A stretch of DNA of 64,000 nucleotides. Source: Okeania sp. SIO1I7 (lineage in GTDB: Bacteria; Cyanobacteriota; Cyanobacteriia; Cyanobacteriales; Microcoleaceae). Below the pieces are notes generated by a model. That model was not told the origin of the DNA. It saw only the letters and a list, made by a program, of their open reading frames with translations, and did not search any database. Below, piece after piece: positions 1 through 9,832 of this stretch (positions are counted from its first letter, which is position 1; each line of letters opens with the position of its first letter). The stretch lies in assembly GCA_010672585.1 (NCBI GenBank), contig JAAHGF010000003.1:310001-374000 (forward strand). Reading direction: 5' to 3'. Made by a program: the position numbers and the translations under genes.

Positions 1-830
1 CGGGACTCCTTAGTCTTTCTCCCTAACCATAAACCCCTAGCATAACGATATAGATTTTTGGGTGTTTTGGTTGCTTTCTGATATGCCAGACCACCTTTAG
101 GATAATCCTGCTTTTCCCAATATCCAAAAGCAATCATTTCCCAATCTTCAGGAGTTAACTGGGAGGCATACTTTGTTCTGAGTTGTTCCAATACTGTTCC
201 ATATTCCGGCACATGAAAACCATATTTAGCAATGAGTAATAACAACTGAGGTTGATTAGGATTTTGCTTCAGTCTTTCTTGAGCAATTTTCACTGTAGTG
301 GGATGACCTGGAAATTTAGCGATCGCCTCATCCCAATATTCCGGATTTTCTTTTCCTAGAACATACAAAGCTTCTACTACCACTGGTTCTTCTGGATAGG
401 TTGCTAATAATTCTGACCAAGCTTCTTGTGCTTTCTCAGTATCCCCAGTTAATTCATAAGCTTGTGCCCGTTTTAAGATAACGTATGGTGCTAGAATTGT
501 ATATCCTTGGTCTAAATTCTTAAGTTGAGCGATCGCCGACTCTACCTCTCCCTGTTGCATTAAATCATTGGCCAGAATATAACGTGCTCTACTGCTATTT
601 AGAGATTTTCCTTTCTTTATAGCAGCTTCCAGTTTACTCCTTCGTTGTTCCGGTGGATATGACACAAAATTTGTTACATCTAGCTCTGGGTTGAGCTTCT
701 GATTTTCGATGGCGTTTTGAGAGACACTTTTGTTATTGTTTGTCAGTTCTGGTAGAAACACTCCCAGTAATAAAGCACTGATAGAAACGCCGATCAGTAT
801 AGAAACTTTTGTTATATTTTGCTTTAGCAT
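1..830 (-). CDS. Soluble lytic murein transglycosylase, N-terminal part (runs off the left edge)
   Basis: About 276 codons are visible, starting at an ATG at 830 and still open at base 1, so the catalytic domain lies outside the window. The protein begins with a membrane anchor or signal segment (residues ~8-27). It continues as a helical TPR-like superhelix with phrases such as ARYILANDLMQQGEVESAI, AQAYELTGDTEKAQEAW and LLATYPEEPVVVEAL. This resembles the N-terminal superhelix of Slt70-type transglycosylases, which cleave peptidoglycan glycan strands and release anhydro-muropeptides in the periplasm. Without the lysozyme-like domain the assignment rests only on the N-terminal half; another periplasmic TPR protein is possible. 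An IS element lies just upstream of its start. Confidence 0.65.
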   Translation of the reverse strand, partial: MLKQNITKVSILIGVSISALLLGVFLPELTNNNKSVSQNAIENQKLNPELDVTNFVSYPPEQRRSKLEAAIKKGKSLNSSRARYILANDLMQQGEVESAIAQLKNLDQGYTILAPYVILKRAQAYELTGDTEKAQEAWSELLATYPEEPVVVEALYVLGKENPEYWDEAIAKFPGHPTTVKIAQERLKQNPNQPQLLLLIAKYGFHVPEYGTVLEQLRTKYASQLTPEDWEMIAFGYWEKQDYPKGGLAYQKATKTPKNLYRYARGLWLGRKTKES

Positions 831-914
831 TTACTTATTGTCAGTTAATTAATTTTAAAGGGGATATGGTATAATTTTTTTTCTTAGCGATAATTCTATT
901 TTTCCTAATTTGTA

Positions 915-1010
915 TTGTGAAGTTCTCTCCCGTTAAATCGGAGATTATAACGGGAGCTTCTTAAACAAAGAAGTTTCTTGTTTCACAGGCCGATCAATAT
1001 CTAAGCCTCC
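915..1010 (-). ncRNA. Candidate omega RNA (reRNA) 3' portion of the TnpB element
   Basis: In characterised TnpB systems the guide RNA spans the 3' end of tnpB and the right end, with the guide just outside the element. Here that strand shows two consecutive stems: CTTCTTTGTTTAAGAAG (956-972 region) and the CTCCCGTTA...TAACGGGAG stem (927-956), then GAACTTCAC. The predicted guide would begin at about 916-914 and read into host DNA. The 5' limit cannot be set from sequence alone. Confidence 0.4.
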
Positions 1011-2198
1011 ACAAGCAGACAAGATGATACCCACCTCGTTTAACGCTTTATTTAATATGTTAATTGCTGCATTTTCATCTCTATCTAAAACTGTTCCGCA
1101 TTTCTGACAAGAATGAGTTCTAATTGATAAAGTCTTAGGTACTTTGTGGCCACAATTACTACAATTTTGTGATGTATTGTGAGGGCTAACTTTGATTACA
1201 TGAATACCGCGTTTTACCGCCACTGCATTCAATTTTTCTATAAAATTTCCCCAGGCTACATCATAAATTGATTTTGATAGTTTAGTATTTTTTGCTAAAC
1301 CTCTAATATTTAAGTTTTCCACTGCAATCATGTCATATTGTTTAACTAATTTATGAGCAGTTTTATAGTGAAAATCTTCTCTTTGTCTAGCTATATGTTG
1401 ATGTAATCTAGCTATTCTATTTTGTGCTTTTTTCCAGTTGTTAGACCCAATTTCTTTTCTAGATACTTTTTTTTGCTTTCTTGCTAAATTAGATTGAGAT
1501 TTTCTATAGAATTTAGGTACAGAAACAGTGTCACCAGTATTGGTAGTTAAGAACTCTTTTAAGCCTACATCAATACCTACAGCATTTTTGATATTTTCTG
1601 TAGGAATTAAGCTAGGTACTGACTTATCTTCCAAACTGAAACTCACATAATAGCCATCAGCTTTTTTGGTTATAGTTGCAGTCTTGATCGTAAAACTATC
1701 TGGAATAGGTCTATGAACTATTACTGGAATAGTACCAAACCTACTAATAATTATTTGTTTTCCATCAAATTTTATTGCTGCTTTAGAATGATTGACTCTA
1801 CTAAAACATAATGACCTTAATTTCCCTGATTTTTTGAATCTTGGTCGTCCTCCACGTTTACCCTTTTTGTCCGGTATTAACCAACGTTTCCAAGCTTTAT
1901 CTAGTCTTTGTAAGTTAATTTGCTGGACTTCTGAATATATTTCTTTGTAGTCAGGAAATAACTTTTTTGTCTGTTTAAGTGCTGATTGCTGAAAATAATA
2001 ATCTGGTCTACTGGGAATCTCGCCAATAGGACATGAAATTAGTAAGCAACGGTCAACTTGACATCTAGTTCTATTTAACCAATCTAGTCTTTGGCCTAAA
2101 GCATAATTGTAATGCCTTCGTAACAGTTCTAGCCAATAATCTATTTTGACTGACTGTTCAGGAGTGGGCTTAATTTTGTAGCAATGAGTAATTATCAT
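945..2198 (-). CDS. tnpB: TnpB, RNA-guided nuclease of IS200/IS605 elements
   Basis: A 417-aa protein of normal TnpB length. The N-terminal helix-rich half starts MIITHCYKIKPTPEQ. The RuvC-like nuclease has its three acidic residues in standard motifs: D210 in GIDVGLKEF, E294 in IAVENLNIRGL and D374 in LDRDENAAIN. A C4 zinc ribbon (C346, C349, C364, C367) sits between the second and third motifs. All key residues are present and the frame is unbroken, unlike the second copy in this window. TnpB proteins cut DNA using an RNA transcribed from the element's right end, which helps retain the element after excision. The gene lies alone between the element's terminal hairpins, with no tnpA beside it. 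Confidence 0.93.
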   Translation of the reverse strand: MIITHCYKIKPTPEQSVKIDYWLELLRRHYNYALGQRLDWLNRTRCQVDRCLLISCPIGEIPSRPDYYFQQSALKQTKKLFPDYKEIYSEVQQINLQRLDKAWKRWLIPDKKGKRGGRPRFKKSGKLRSLCFSRVNHSKAAIKFDGKQIIISRFGTIPVIVHRPIPDSFTIKTATITKKADGYYVSFSLEDKSVPSLIPTENIKNAVGIDVGLKEFLTTNTGDTVSVPKFYRKSQSNLARKQKKVSRKEIGSNNWKKAQNRIARLHQHIARQREDFHYKTAHKLVKQYDMIAVENLNIRGLAKNTKLSKSIYDVAWGNFIEKLNAVAVKRGIHVIKVSPHNTSQNCSNCGHKVPKTLSIRTHSCQKCGTVLDRDENAAINILNKALNEVGIILSACGGLDIDRPVKQETSLFKKLPL

Positions 2199-2460
2199 AA
2201 TTTTATCAGGACTCTTTATTGCTATACTTGAACATCAATTGAAACCTGTTTAATTTGCAGCTCGGCAATTCCCCTCCCGTTAAATCGCAGATTATAACGG
2301 GAGACCCCTTGCCGAATCAAGTTGGATTATTTTCTTTAGTGAGCTACAAATTTTCTTGCTCATTTCCGGACTGAACCTATTGCTAATTTTATGTTTATAT
2401 TATCAAATTTACTCTTGATCTAAAATCCTGTTATATAATACATTTTGTCAATTTACTTCA

Positions 2461-2524
2461 ATCTCCCCATCTCCCCATCTCCCCATCTCCCCATCTCCCC
2501 ATCTCCCCATCTCCCCATCCCCCC
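2461..2524. repeat. Tandem octamer repeat (ATCTCCCC, about 7.5 units)
   Basis: A perfect run of the 8-bp unit ATCTCCCC ends six bases before the stop codon of the downstream convergent-reading gene. The same unit recurs in short form near 8020-8040. It is a short tandemly repeated element of the type common in cyanobacterial intergenic DNA. Confidence 0.95.
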
Positions 2525-2529
2525 ACAAC

Positions 2530-5500
2530 TCACTCAGGCACATCTAAGGGTTGTGGATAAGCAATTCCATAACCTTGACCATAGTCTACACCTATAGTCT
2601 TAATTTTATCTAAGATAGCACCATTGCTCACAAACTCAGCGATCGTTTTGAGACCCATCACATGGCCAATTCGATTCATTCCCTCAACTATTGCATAATC
2701 TAAGGGGTCACTGACAATATCCTTGACAAAACTACCATCAATTTTTAAGTAATCTACAGGCAAATTTTTCAGATAAGTAAAAGAAGACACTCCACTACCA
2801 AAGTCATCTAGAGCAAAGCAACAACCCAAATCTTTGAGTTGTTTAATTAACTTAGCTGCTTGAGACAGATTAGCGATCGCCACGGTCTCAGTAATTTCAA
2901 AACATATCATCTCTGGAGAAATATTAAACCTAGCAAATTGTGCTTGTAAAAAAGTAATAAACTGCTCATCATTAACCGTTTCACCAGAGAGATTAATTGC
3001 ATAAATAGTATCTGTTTTATTTGTATCTGACTTCCTAAAAAATCTCTCATTATCAAGACCCTCAAAAGATGGTTGCAACTGACCTTTGATATGTGACAAA
3101 TAACTAAAAAAGTTTTGAATCACCCAGCGGTCAATCATTGGCATCAGATTATATCTTTCTGCTGCCGGCAGAAAAGCCATTGGCGGAATCAATTTATCTG
3201 TTTCATCTCTCAACCGTAATAGTATCTCATAATAAAAATTACTCAAATGCGAATTTGGCAATGGTGCAACAGGTTGATAATACAAACAGAAAAGATTTTG
3301 TTCGCAAGCTTGATGAATTTTTGTTACCCAATGCACAGTATTTTTTTGTTGCTTCAAATCTGAATCATCACTTTCGTAAATATGAAAACGATTTCTGCCC
3401 CGATTTTTGGCGACATAACAAGCAGCATCAGCAGCACTGAGGAGCCAATTCACATCATCTATCACACCTGCCTGGTTGAGACTTTCCTGACTAAGAGTAA
3501 TCATACCAATACTAACACCAATATTAAAAGTCTTATCCTCCCATACAAATCTGTACTCCTGAATACTATCAATCAACTGTTGCACTACTGTCTGAGCATT
3601 ATTCATACTGCACTGTAATAATAGCAAAGCAAATTCATCTCCACCTATCCGAGCTAAAATATCTGCTTTGCGACATTGAGATTGTAATAGAAGGGTAATC
3701 TGACGCAACAATTCATCCCCAGCTCTATGACCACAGGTATCATTAACAATTTTAAATCGATCTAAGTCTATATAAGCAAGAGTATGTACTTGCTTGTATT
3801 TTTTCACATCTACCAAAGAATTTTCTAAAAGTTTCTCAAATTCTCTGCGGTTTAACAATCCTGTCAAAGAATCATGTTGAGCTTGCCAAAATATTTGATT
3901 CCTCAACTTGCGCTTGTCTGTCACATCTCGAAATACTAACACTACCCCTAAGATTTGATCGTCTTCTGTTTTAATAGGAGCAGCAGAATCTTCTATTGCA
4001 TACTCTTGACCATCACGCGCCACCAAAATAGTATTATTTGCCAACTCGACGATTCGCCGTTCTCGGAAAACTATATCTACCGGACTCTGCATCGGTGTAC
4101 GGTCTTGTTCATTAACAATTTGGAAAATCTCAGCTAGTCGCAAACCTTTCGCTGTTGATAATTTCCATCCAGTAATTTTTTCAGCAATGGGATTAAGATA
4201 ATCAACATTACCTTTTTCATCAGTAGTAATCACCCCATCCCCGATAGATTTTAATGTAATTTCGGCTAGTTCTTTTTCTTGAAACAGAGCTAATTCTATC
4301 TGTTTGCGTTCTGTAATATCTTCAAAAATACCTGCAGTGCGGTATATTTCTCCGGTTCGACGATTGCGTACAGGAAAAGCACGACTCCAAATCCAGCGAA
4401 TTTCACCATCAGGTCTTACAATGCGATACTCATCGTTAGTAGACTCACCACGGCGTTGTTTCTCATCATTCAAAATAAAGCCATCGCGGTCTAATGGATG
4501 AATGCTATTTGTAAATGTTTCTCGCCATTTTTCTAAATTTGTGATGGAGCGCCCCCAAACATTCTCATAAGTAGGACTGACGTAGATCGACTCACTTTTG
4601 TCAAGGGTACTTATCCAAAAAACCTGTCGGATATTTTCTGCAATTTGACGGAATTTTTCCTCGCTAGACTTCAGAGAATCCTGAGTTTGCTGTCGTTCGA
4701 TCGCTGTACCTAGTACATTAGCAACTGCCTGCAAAAAATAAACATCATCCTGAGTAAACCACCACTTCATTTTAGTATGTATACCCAGTATCCCATAAGG
4801 TTTTTGTTTTTCACCGCCCGGGATAATAACGCTAATTCCAGAAATAATTCCATGGTCGTACAGCAGTTTTGGTCTCCTGAATCTGGTTTCAAGACGAAGG
4901 TCTTCTACAATTACAGGTTCAGATGAATGTAGGGTATAACCTGCTTGAGTATCACTGCCAGTATTTACTATCGCATGACCTACAAGTCCTTCTTGCCAAC
5001 CAACACCAGCTCGTAATAGTAAAGAATTGCCATCAGGAAGCAGTTCCAGAATCTTGCAGTATTCTCCATCTAATATTTGGGCAACTATTTGTACAATCTC
5101 ATCCATTAGCAGAGAAATATCTTTGCCTGATAAGGCTTTTTGAGTAATTTGAGCCACAGCTCGCTGTTGTCTAATTCTATTTTTACAAGCTTGGTTAATC
5201 AACCTTAATTGGGAAGTTTGGTCTGTAACTCGTTTTTCTAATTCAGCATTGAGAATAGAAAGTTGTTTTTCTGCCTGTTTGCGATCCGTGATGTCATGAC
5301 CTTCGGGAATTAATAAGATCACCTGTCCAAGTTCGTCAAAAACTGGTTTAAGAGAAAAGTCGATGGTAATTACTTGTTTACCTTCACCAACTACCATAAT
5401 TTCATAACGGACAAACTCGCCTTCAACTGCTTTAGCGATCGCTTGTTTCATTTGTGCTTGAGCAAGTTTATGTTTAGTTTTTATGTCTCTAGGATTTTCC

Positions 5501-6489
5501 TCATCATCCACTGCTAACCACCATTTAACTTGCCAAAAAAAATGTCCGACAATATCGTCATGTTTGAGACCAGTAAAGTCTAAAAATGTCTGATTAGCTT
5601 CTAAGATAGTACCGTCTGGGTTTAAGAGTCCAATAAATTGAAATGTTTGATTAAAAATAGCCTGGAAGCGTCTTTCGCTTTCTCGGATAGCTGTGATATC
5701 TCGCCCCACTGCTTGATACTCTACTAAGTTATTAGAGTTGTCAAATATTGCTCGATTTGTCCATTCCTGCCACCTCCACTCTCCGTTGGGCATTTCTATC
5801 ATTTGTTCATTGATAGTTACGGGTTGTTCTGGGGTCAGAGTATCTAATAGTTTTTCTAGCTTTACTATCTCGAAAGATGGCAAGAACTGATAAAAACTTC
5901 TCCCAATTAGCTCTTGTGACGTTGTATCAAAATAGCGACAATAAGTATCGTTGACAAAACTCAAAATTCCCCCTGAATAAAAACGACAAATCAATTCTGT
6001 TTGGTCTTGGACTATGCCACGATATTGACTTTCACTTTTTCGTAGTGCTTCTTCTACCTCTTGGCGCTCTCTAATTTCTGATTCTAAAGTTTTGTTAATT
6101 GCTGTTAATTTGGATGGACTTGGTAATTCTAATGCTTGGGGAATTAGAGAATACATTTTCATGGCTGTGTATAGGGAAACTATTGCTGTAATTGCTTTGA
6201 TACTTCCTGATAACCAATAGGCAGGATGCCACAAAGTCCAAACTTCCATGAGATGGACTGTACCGCAAGAAGCAATAAAAGCTCCAAACATCCAGAATAT
6301 CGATCTAAAGGGTACATCCTGTCGTTGACGGACAAAATACACTAATATGAACGGGATGGAGTAGTAAGATATTGCTGTTAATGCGTCTGAGCTAGCGTGT
6401 AGCCAAATTAAGCCTGATTCCCAAAGATAGCATTGTCCATGGGGTATTAATTGTTCTGAGGAAAATATATTTTGTATTAATTGCCACAT
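2530..6489 (-). CDS. Ethylene-receptor-type sensor with PAS, GAF, GGDEF and EAL domains (c-di-GMP turnover)
   Basis: 1319 aa. Residues ~25-115 form three membrane helices matching the ethylene-binding domain of plant ETR1: D35, C75 and H79 have the spacing of ETR1 D25, C65 and H69, within SDALTAISYYSIP and SCGTVHL. There follow PAS domains (~150-270, ~275-405), a GAF domain (~440-600), two more PAS domains (~610-735, ~740-865), a GGDEF domain with intact GGDEF at 949-953 and an RKAD inhibitory site just before it, and an EAL domain (~1050-1319). The EAL signature reads EIL at ~1085, but DDFG, KIDG and the ETE motif remain, so phosphodiesterase activity is plausible. Known cyanobacterial ethylene sensors such as Synechocystis SynEtr1 use other outputs. 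Predicted membrane protein; its ligand is inferred, not shown. Confidence 0.93.
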   Translation of the reverse strand: MWQLIQNIFSSEQLIPHGQCYLWESGLIWLHASSDALTAISYYSIPFILVYFVRQRQDVPFRSIFWMFGAFIASCGTVHLMEVWTLWHPAYWLSGSIKAITAIVSLYTAMKMYSLIPQALELPSPSKLTAINKTLESEIRERQEVEEALRKSESQYRGIVQDQTELICRFYSGGILSFVNDTYCRYFDTTSQELIGRSFYQFLPSFEIVKLEKLLDTLTPEQPVTINEQMIEMPNGEWRWQEWTNRAIFDNSNNLVEYQAVGRDITAIRESERRFQAIFNQTFQFIGLLNPDGTILEANQTFLDFTGLKHDDIVGHFFWQVKWWLAVDDEENPRDIKTKHKLAQAQMKQAIAKAVEGEFVRYEIMVVGEGKQVITIDFSLKPVFDELGQVILLIPEGHDITDRKQAEKQLSILNAELEKRVTDQTSQLRLINQACKNRIRQQRAVAQITQKALSGKDISLLMDEIVQIVAQILDGEYCKILELLPDGNSLLLRAGVGWQEGLVGHAIVNTGSDTQAGYTLHSSEPVIVEDLRLETRFRRPKLLYDHGIISGISVIIPGGEKQKPYGILGIHTKMKWWFTQDDVYFLQAVANVLGTAIERQQTQDSLKSSEEKFRQIAENIRQVFWISTLDKSESIYVSPTYENVWGRSITNLEKWRETFTNSIHPLDRDGFILNDEKQRRGESTNDEYRIVRPDGEIRWIWSRAFPVRNRRTGEIYRTAGIFEDITERKQIELALFQEKELAEITLKSIGDGVITTDEKGNVDYLNPIAEKITGWKLSTAKGLRLAEIFQIVNEQDRTPMQSPVDIVFRERRIVELANNTILVARDGQEYAIEDSAAPIKTEDDQILGVVLVFRDVTDKRKLRNQIFWQAQHDSLTGLLNRREFEKLLENSLVDVKKYKQVHTLAYIDLDRFKIVNDTCGHRAGDELLRQITLLLQSQCRKADILARIGGDEFALLLLQCSMNNAQTVVQQLIDSIQEYRFVWEDKTFNIGVSIGMITLSQESLNQAGVIDDVNWLLSAADAACYVAKNRGRNRFHIYESDDSDLKQQKNTVHWVTKIHQACEQNLFCLYYQPVAPLPNSHLSNFYYEILLRLRDETDKLIPPMAFLPAAERYNLMPMIDRWVIQNFFSYLSHIKGQLQPSFEGLDNERFFRKSDTNKTDTIYAINLSGETVNDEQFITFLQAQFARFNISPEMICFEITETVAIANLSQAAKLIKQLKDLGCCFALDDFGSGVSSFTYLKNLPVDYLKIDGSFVKDIVSDPLDYAIVEGMNRIGHVMGLKTIAEFVSNGAILDKIKTIGVDYGQGYGIAYPQPLDVPE

Positions 6490-7137
6490 AATGACTACTT
6501 TTGTAAATTTTTTGAAATTTATAATCTTTTATTTTGGTATAGTTTAAAGTTTCAGGTTAGTTATGCTTAGACTTTTATATCTTGAGAATTTGTCCCTCGG
6601 CAGCTCTTGATTTATCAGTATATTTACTATTTTAATGTTATATTTTACACAGAGAAAGATTTATATGTAGCAATCCAAGTAGTTGTAATATTTTGGTGAC
6701 AGTTAGGAGTCAGGTAGGGGAGCCATCGGATTGGCGACGTACAGAATTTTAAAGGTTTTCAGTTCCAATTAACTATTATAAAAATTGTCATAACCAATGC
6801 GCGGATTGCTATATATACTTCTGCCTAACAAGAATAGTATATCTAAAATTAATAATGGATAACTTATTGTTGGAAACTAAAAATATTCTGACATATTAAA
6901 AAATAGATTTACTAGGAGAAAATTAGCTTAAACTGAATTAAGAAGAATATAACTACAGTTTAAAAATATGAAACTTTAGATTTTAAAGTATTACGTAAAA
7001 AAAATTATTAATATTTTGATCAAGGTAGCATTTTTGATCTAGTTGTTATTATTAAATAGATCGAAATATTACCATTATCTATACCTAGATTACCGAATAA
7101 TTAATAATTAATAATTAATAATTAAATAATTCGCGCC

Positions 7138-7442
7138 TTGAAGCCTCCCCTTTTAAGGGGAAAAAAGCGGTCGAGGGATGGCGAGGTCCCCTCGCCATAT
7201 CCAATCGACCAAGACAGCGGTCGTTTGCTTTTGCTTCGCAAAACTGGCGTAACGCAACGCTGTCGCGTTTCGCGACAGCGGAACGGAGTTCTCTATTCGC
7301 AGCTTTCCCGTAGGGTGGGATGGCTCCGAAACCTGCGCTGTCCGACCATCGACCAAGAAAAGAAAATATTCCTTATATTCAATTCCGTAGCCGTTAAAAC
7401 CCGAGGTAATTATCAATTATCCATTATCCATTATCAATTAAT
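7138..7442 (+). repeat. Dispersed intergenic repeat E, copy 1
   Basis: Contains the modules CCTTTTAAGGGGAAAAAAGC, GCGGTCGA, CATATCCAATCGACCAAGA, and a tail of ATTATCAATTATCCATTATC. The same modules in the same order occur at 26812-27008 and, inverted and shortened, at 50520-50612. A fragment starts at ~46283. In this copy the middle is expanded by a perfect 10-bp hairpin (7258-7267 with 7271-7280) and by further short palindromes. Confidence 0.75.
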
Positions 7443-7804
7443 GAAATATACCTAATGTATAGCTAAAATGATACCTATTTAAAAGGAATTAGTATTCAGA
7501 AGCTGATACCTGAAAAGCCATTCCCAGTTTCAACGCTCTTATCAGGACATGATGTTACTCGATAGACTGCCAAGGTTAGCTGATCTGCTTTTATATCAAA
7601 TCCATTGAAACAGTTATAGATTGGTTAAGTCTTTAGGAGTCAGGAACAACAAGTCAGGAGGAGAGAGAATCACAAAGATTGAGTAGTTATGACAATTCGA
7701 GATTTTTTGATGTCCAATTCCCCCAAATTTGATATTACCCATAGAACCCATTTGGTATTTTTCGGCGATTCAGTTTTTTGCGAGGAGTCAGGAGGTGGAG
7801 GGAA

Positions 7805-7945
7805 GGCATAAGGGAAAAAGCGGATGCGACCCCGCGCCCTTAGGGTTTGGCAGTTGCGTGACTGTCGGGGGACCCGCAAGGGCGCACTGCATTCACCGTC
7901 GCACGGCGCAAGCGGTCAGACCCCGGCGTTAGCGGAGCGGCTCTG
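7805..7945. repeat. GC-rich patch of short palindromic motifs
   Basis: A ~140-bp stretch that is far more GC-rich than its surroundings, built of motifs such as GCGTTAGCGGAGCGG and GACCCGCAAGGGCGC. Related short motifs (GGAATGCTCCGCAAA, TTCGCGTAGCGTTGCGCC) are scattered at about 11050, 11405, 26690, 27030, 32045 and 51376. This looks like an accumulation of very short interspersed elements rather than a gene. Confidence 0.6.
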
Positions 7946-8204
7946 TCAAGAGCTGGTTTCCTCGCCATGGGAATGTTGACCAAGAGAGGGAACGTGCACC
8001 AAGCAGGTTGAAAAATACTCCCATCTCCCCATCTCCCCACCTCTTTTTAAATAGCTCTCGAATGGGTTCTATAGCTGATGGGTGACGGCTGAATGCTTAC
8101 ATATTAACTTAATCAAAAAAATAATTAAGTAATTATTTACCCGAGTTTGAACTCAAAAAAACGATTAAGATAATTTACCAATAAACAATTAAAAGGAAAT
8201 CAAG

Positions 8205-9677
8205 ATGGATATTAGAGCAATCAATACACCTCTGTTAGAATGGACCGGAGATGCCCTAGCTATTGGTTTATTTGAAGATACCGATAGTATATTAACCGGG
8301 GATATGGCCTATTTGAATGAAAAGCTCACTGATACTTTATCTGAACTAATCGAAGAAACAGAATTTAAGGGTAAAATCAATAGCAGTGCCTCGACTCGTG
8401 TGGGCAGCAAAAAATCCATCCGCAAAATTATTATAGTGGGCCTTGGTAAATCGGAAGAGTTAAAATTAGAAACTCTGCGCCAAGCAGCAGCAACTTGTGG
8501 ACGTTTGGCAAAAAAGGAGAGGTGCAAAACTCTAGGCATTAGCTTGCCAATATATGACAATGCTGAAGCTACAGCTGCAGCCATCACAGAAGGCATTGAG
8601 TTAGTCCTCCATCAAGATCATCGCTTTAAATCTAAACTGGAAGATCAAGGGCCAGATGTAGAAAAAGTAGAGTTAATCGGTTTAGCTGGCTCTGATGAAG
8701 CGATCGCCCGTGCCCGGAAAATCTGTTCTGGGGTGATTCTAGCCAGGGAACTTGTGGCAGCACCTGCTAATTCCTGTACCCCAATAACTATGGCTGAAAC
8801 TGCTGAAGCTTTGGCTAAAGAGTTTGGGCTAACTATAGAAATTTTGGAACAAGAAGATTGTGAAAAATTAGGCATGGGAGCTTTCCTGGGAGTTGCTAAA
8901 GCTTCCGATATTCCACCAAAATTTATTCATATCACCTACAAACCAGAAGGTACTCCTCGTAAAAAGTTAGCAATAGTAGGAAAAGGCTTAACTTTTGATT
9001 CTGGTGGCTTAAACTTAAAGCCTTCTGGTAGTGGGATTGAAATGATGAAAACCGACATGGGTGGAGCTGGTACAACTTTTGGTACTGTGAAGGCGATCGC
9101 TCAGTTAAAACCTGATGTGGAAGTTCACTTTATTAGCGCTGTCACTGAAAATATGGTTAGTGGCCACGCTATGCACCCTGGAGACTTCCTCACTGCTTCT
9201 AATGGCAAAACTATTGAGGTTAACAATACGGATGCTGAAGGGCGTTTGACTTTGGCCGATGCTTTAGTCTTTGCCGATAAATTAGAAGTAGATGCGATCG
9301 TCGATTTAGCTACTCTCACAGGTGCTTGTGTTGTGGCATTGGGTAATGATATTGCTGGTTTATGGAGTCCGGATGATGATTTAGCTGGGCAACTGGCGGC
9401 AGCGGCAGAAAGTGCTGGTGAGAAACTATGGCGGATGCCTTTGGAGGAGAAATATTTTGAGGGGTTGAAAGCTATGCACGCTGATATGAAAAATACTGGT
9501 CCTCGCCCTGGTGGTGCTATTACTGCTGCTTTATTTTTGAAGCAATTTGTTCAAGATACACCTTGGGCGCATTTGGATGTTGCCGGTCCTGTATGGATAG
9601 ATGCAGAGAATGGTTACAATAATGCTGGTGCAACTGGTTATGGCGTTCGGACTCTGGTAAATTGGGTTTTGAGTTAG
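8205..9677 (+). CDS. pepA: Leucyl aminopeptidase (cytosol aminopeptidase, M17)
   Basis: 490 aa, normal family length. The C-terminal catalytic domain carries the two-metal site and catalytic residues: K260 and D265 in [12 protein letters not shown]272, D283, and D343, E345 and R347 in the family signature NTDAEGRL. The N-terminal ~160 residues are the macro-like regulatory domain. The enzyme removes N-terminal residues from peptides in the cytosol as a hexamer. The start is well supported: AAAAGGAA lies just upstream of the ATG. It stands alone, flanked on both sides by long repeat-filled intergenic DNA, so it is probably transcribed by itself. Confidence 0.97.
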   Translation: MDIRAINTPLLEWTGDALAIGLFEDTDSILTGDMAYLNEKLTDTLSELIEETEFKGKINSSASTRVGSKKSIRKIIIVGLGKSEELKLETLRQAAATCGRLAKKERCKTLGISLPIYDNAEATAAAITEGIELVLHQDHRFKSKLEDQGPDVEKVELIGLAGSDEAIARARKICSGVILARELVAAPANSCTPITMAETAEALAKEFGLTIEILEQEDCEKLGMGAFLGVAKASDIPPKFIHITYKPEGTPRKKLAIVGKGLTFDSGGLNLKPSGSGIEMMKTDMGGAGTTFGTVKAIAQLKPDVEVHFISAVTENMVSGHAMHPGDFLTASNGKTIEVNNTDAEGRLTLADALVFADKLEVDAIVDLATLTGACVVALGNDIAGLWSPDDDLAGQLAAAAESAGEKLWRMPLEEKYFEGLKAMHADMKNTGPRPGGAITAALFLKQFVQDTPWAHLDVAGPVWIDAENGYNNAGATGYGVRTLVNWVLS

Positions 9678-9717
9678 AATTTTGGAGTTATCACTTGTTC
9701 GGATAAGCTATAATAGC

Positions 9718-9832
9718 GTAGTGGCGCGTCAAGCTTGAAATAGTGTTTTAGGAAAATTCTCCAAACCTTAGTCATAGCAAGAATTATACTCAAAAAATTA
9801 ATACATCATTTTCAGCTTGACGCGCTAGTAGG
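9718..9832. repeat. MITE-like element with ~18-bp inverted ends (family D), copy 1
   Basis: Imperfect terminal inverted repeats GCGCGTCAAGCTTGAAA (from ~9724) and TTTTCAGCTTGACGCGC (ending ~9825) enclose about 80 bp without an open frame. The interior (AATAGTG, TTAGGAAAA, CCAAACCTT, AAGAATTATA) recurs in degraded form at 29150-29226. No transposase is present; a non-autonomous element is the simplest reading. Confidence 0.65.

Larger units (their letters stand above)
915..2324 (-). mobile_element. IS200/IS605-group element carrying only tnpB, intact copy
   Basis: Boundaries come from comparison with the decayed copy at 30701-32134. Shared sequence runs from GAATCAAGTTG (2314-2324) at the left end to the end of the GAACTTCACAA-type right end (915-925 as plus-strand TTGTGAAGTTC). 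Both ends carry almost the same 30-nt imperfect palindrome (927-956 and 2274-2303; arms CTCCCGTTA and TAACGGGAG). No tnpA is present, so movement would need a TnpA from elsewhere. Subterminal hairpins and lack of an obvious target duplication fit the family. Confidence 0.8.
6490..8204. other. 1.7-kb gene-free region rich in repeats
   Basis: No supported gene. It holds AT-rich DNA (6490-7090), an ATTAATA tandem run (about 7098-7130), a dispersed intergenic repeat (7138-7442), a GC-rich patch (7805-7945) and a short ATCTCCCC run (8021-8040). Open frames crossing 7138-7455 and 7670-8040 are made of repeat sequence and are not credible genes. Confidence 0.8.

Noticed and set aside
2325..2460. Terminator between the TnpB element and the sensor gene
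   Set aside because: AT-rich DNA with no stem followed by a T-run that I could defend.
3225..3260. EAL domain judged inactive because the signature reads EIL
   Set aside because: DDFG, KIDG and the ETE glutamates are kept and EIL-type variants can be active, so activity is left open.
7138..7455. 105-codon open frame after the ethylene-sensor gene
   Set aside because: It is formed by dispersed repeat E and short palindromes; the second copy at 26812 does not keep the frame.
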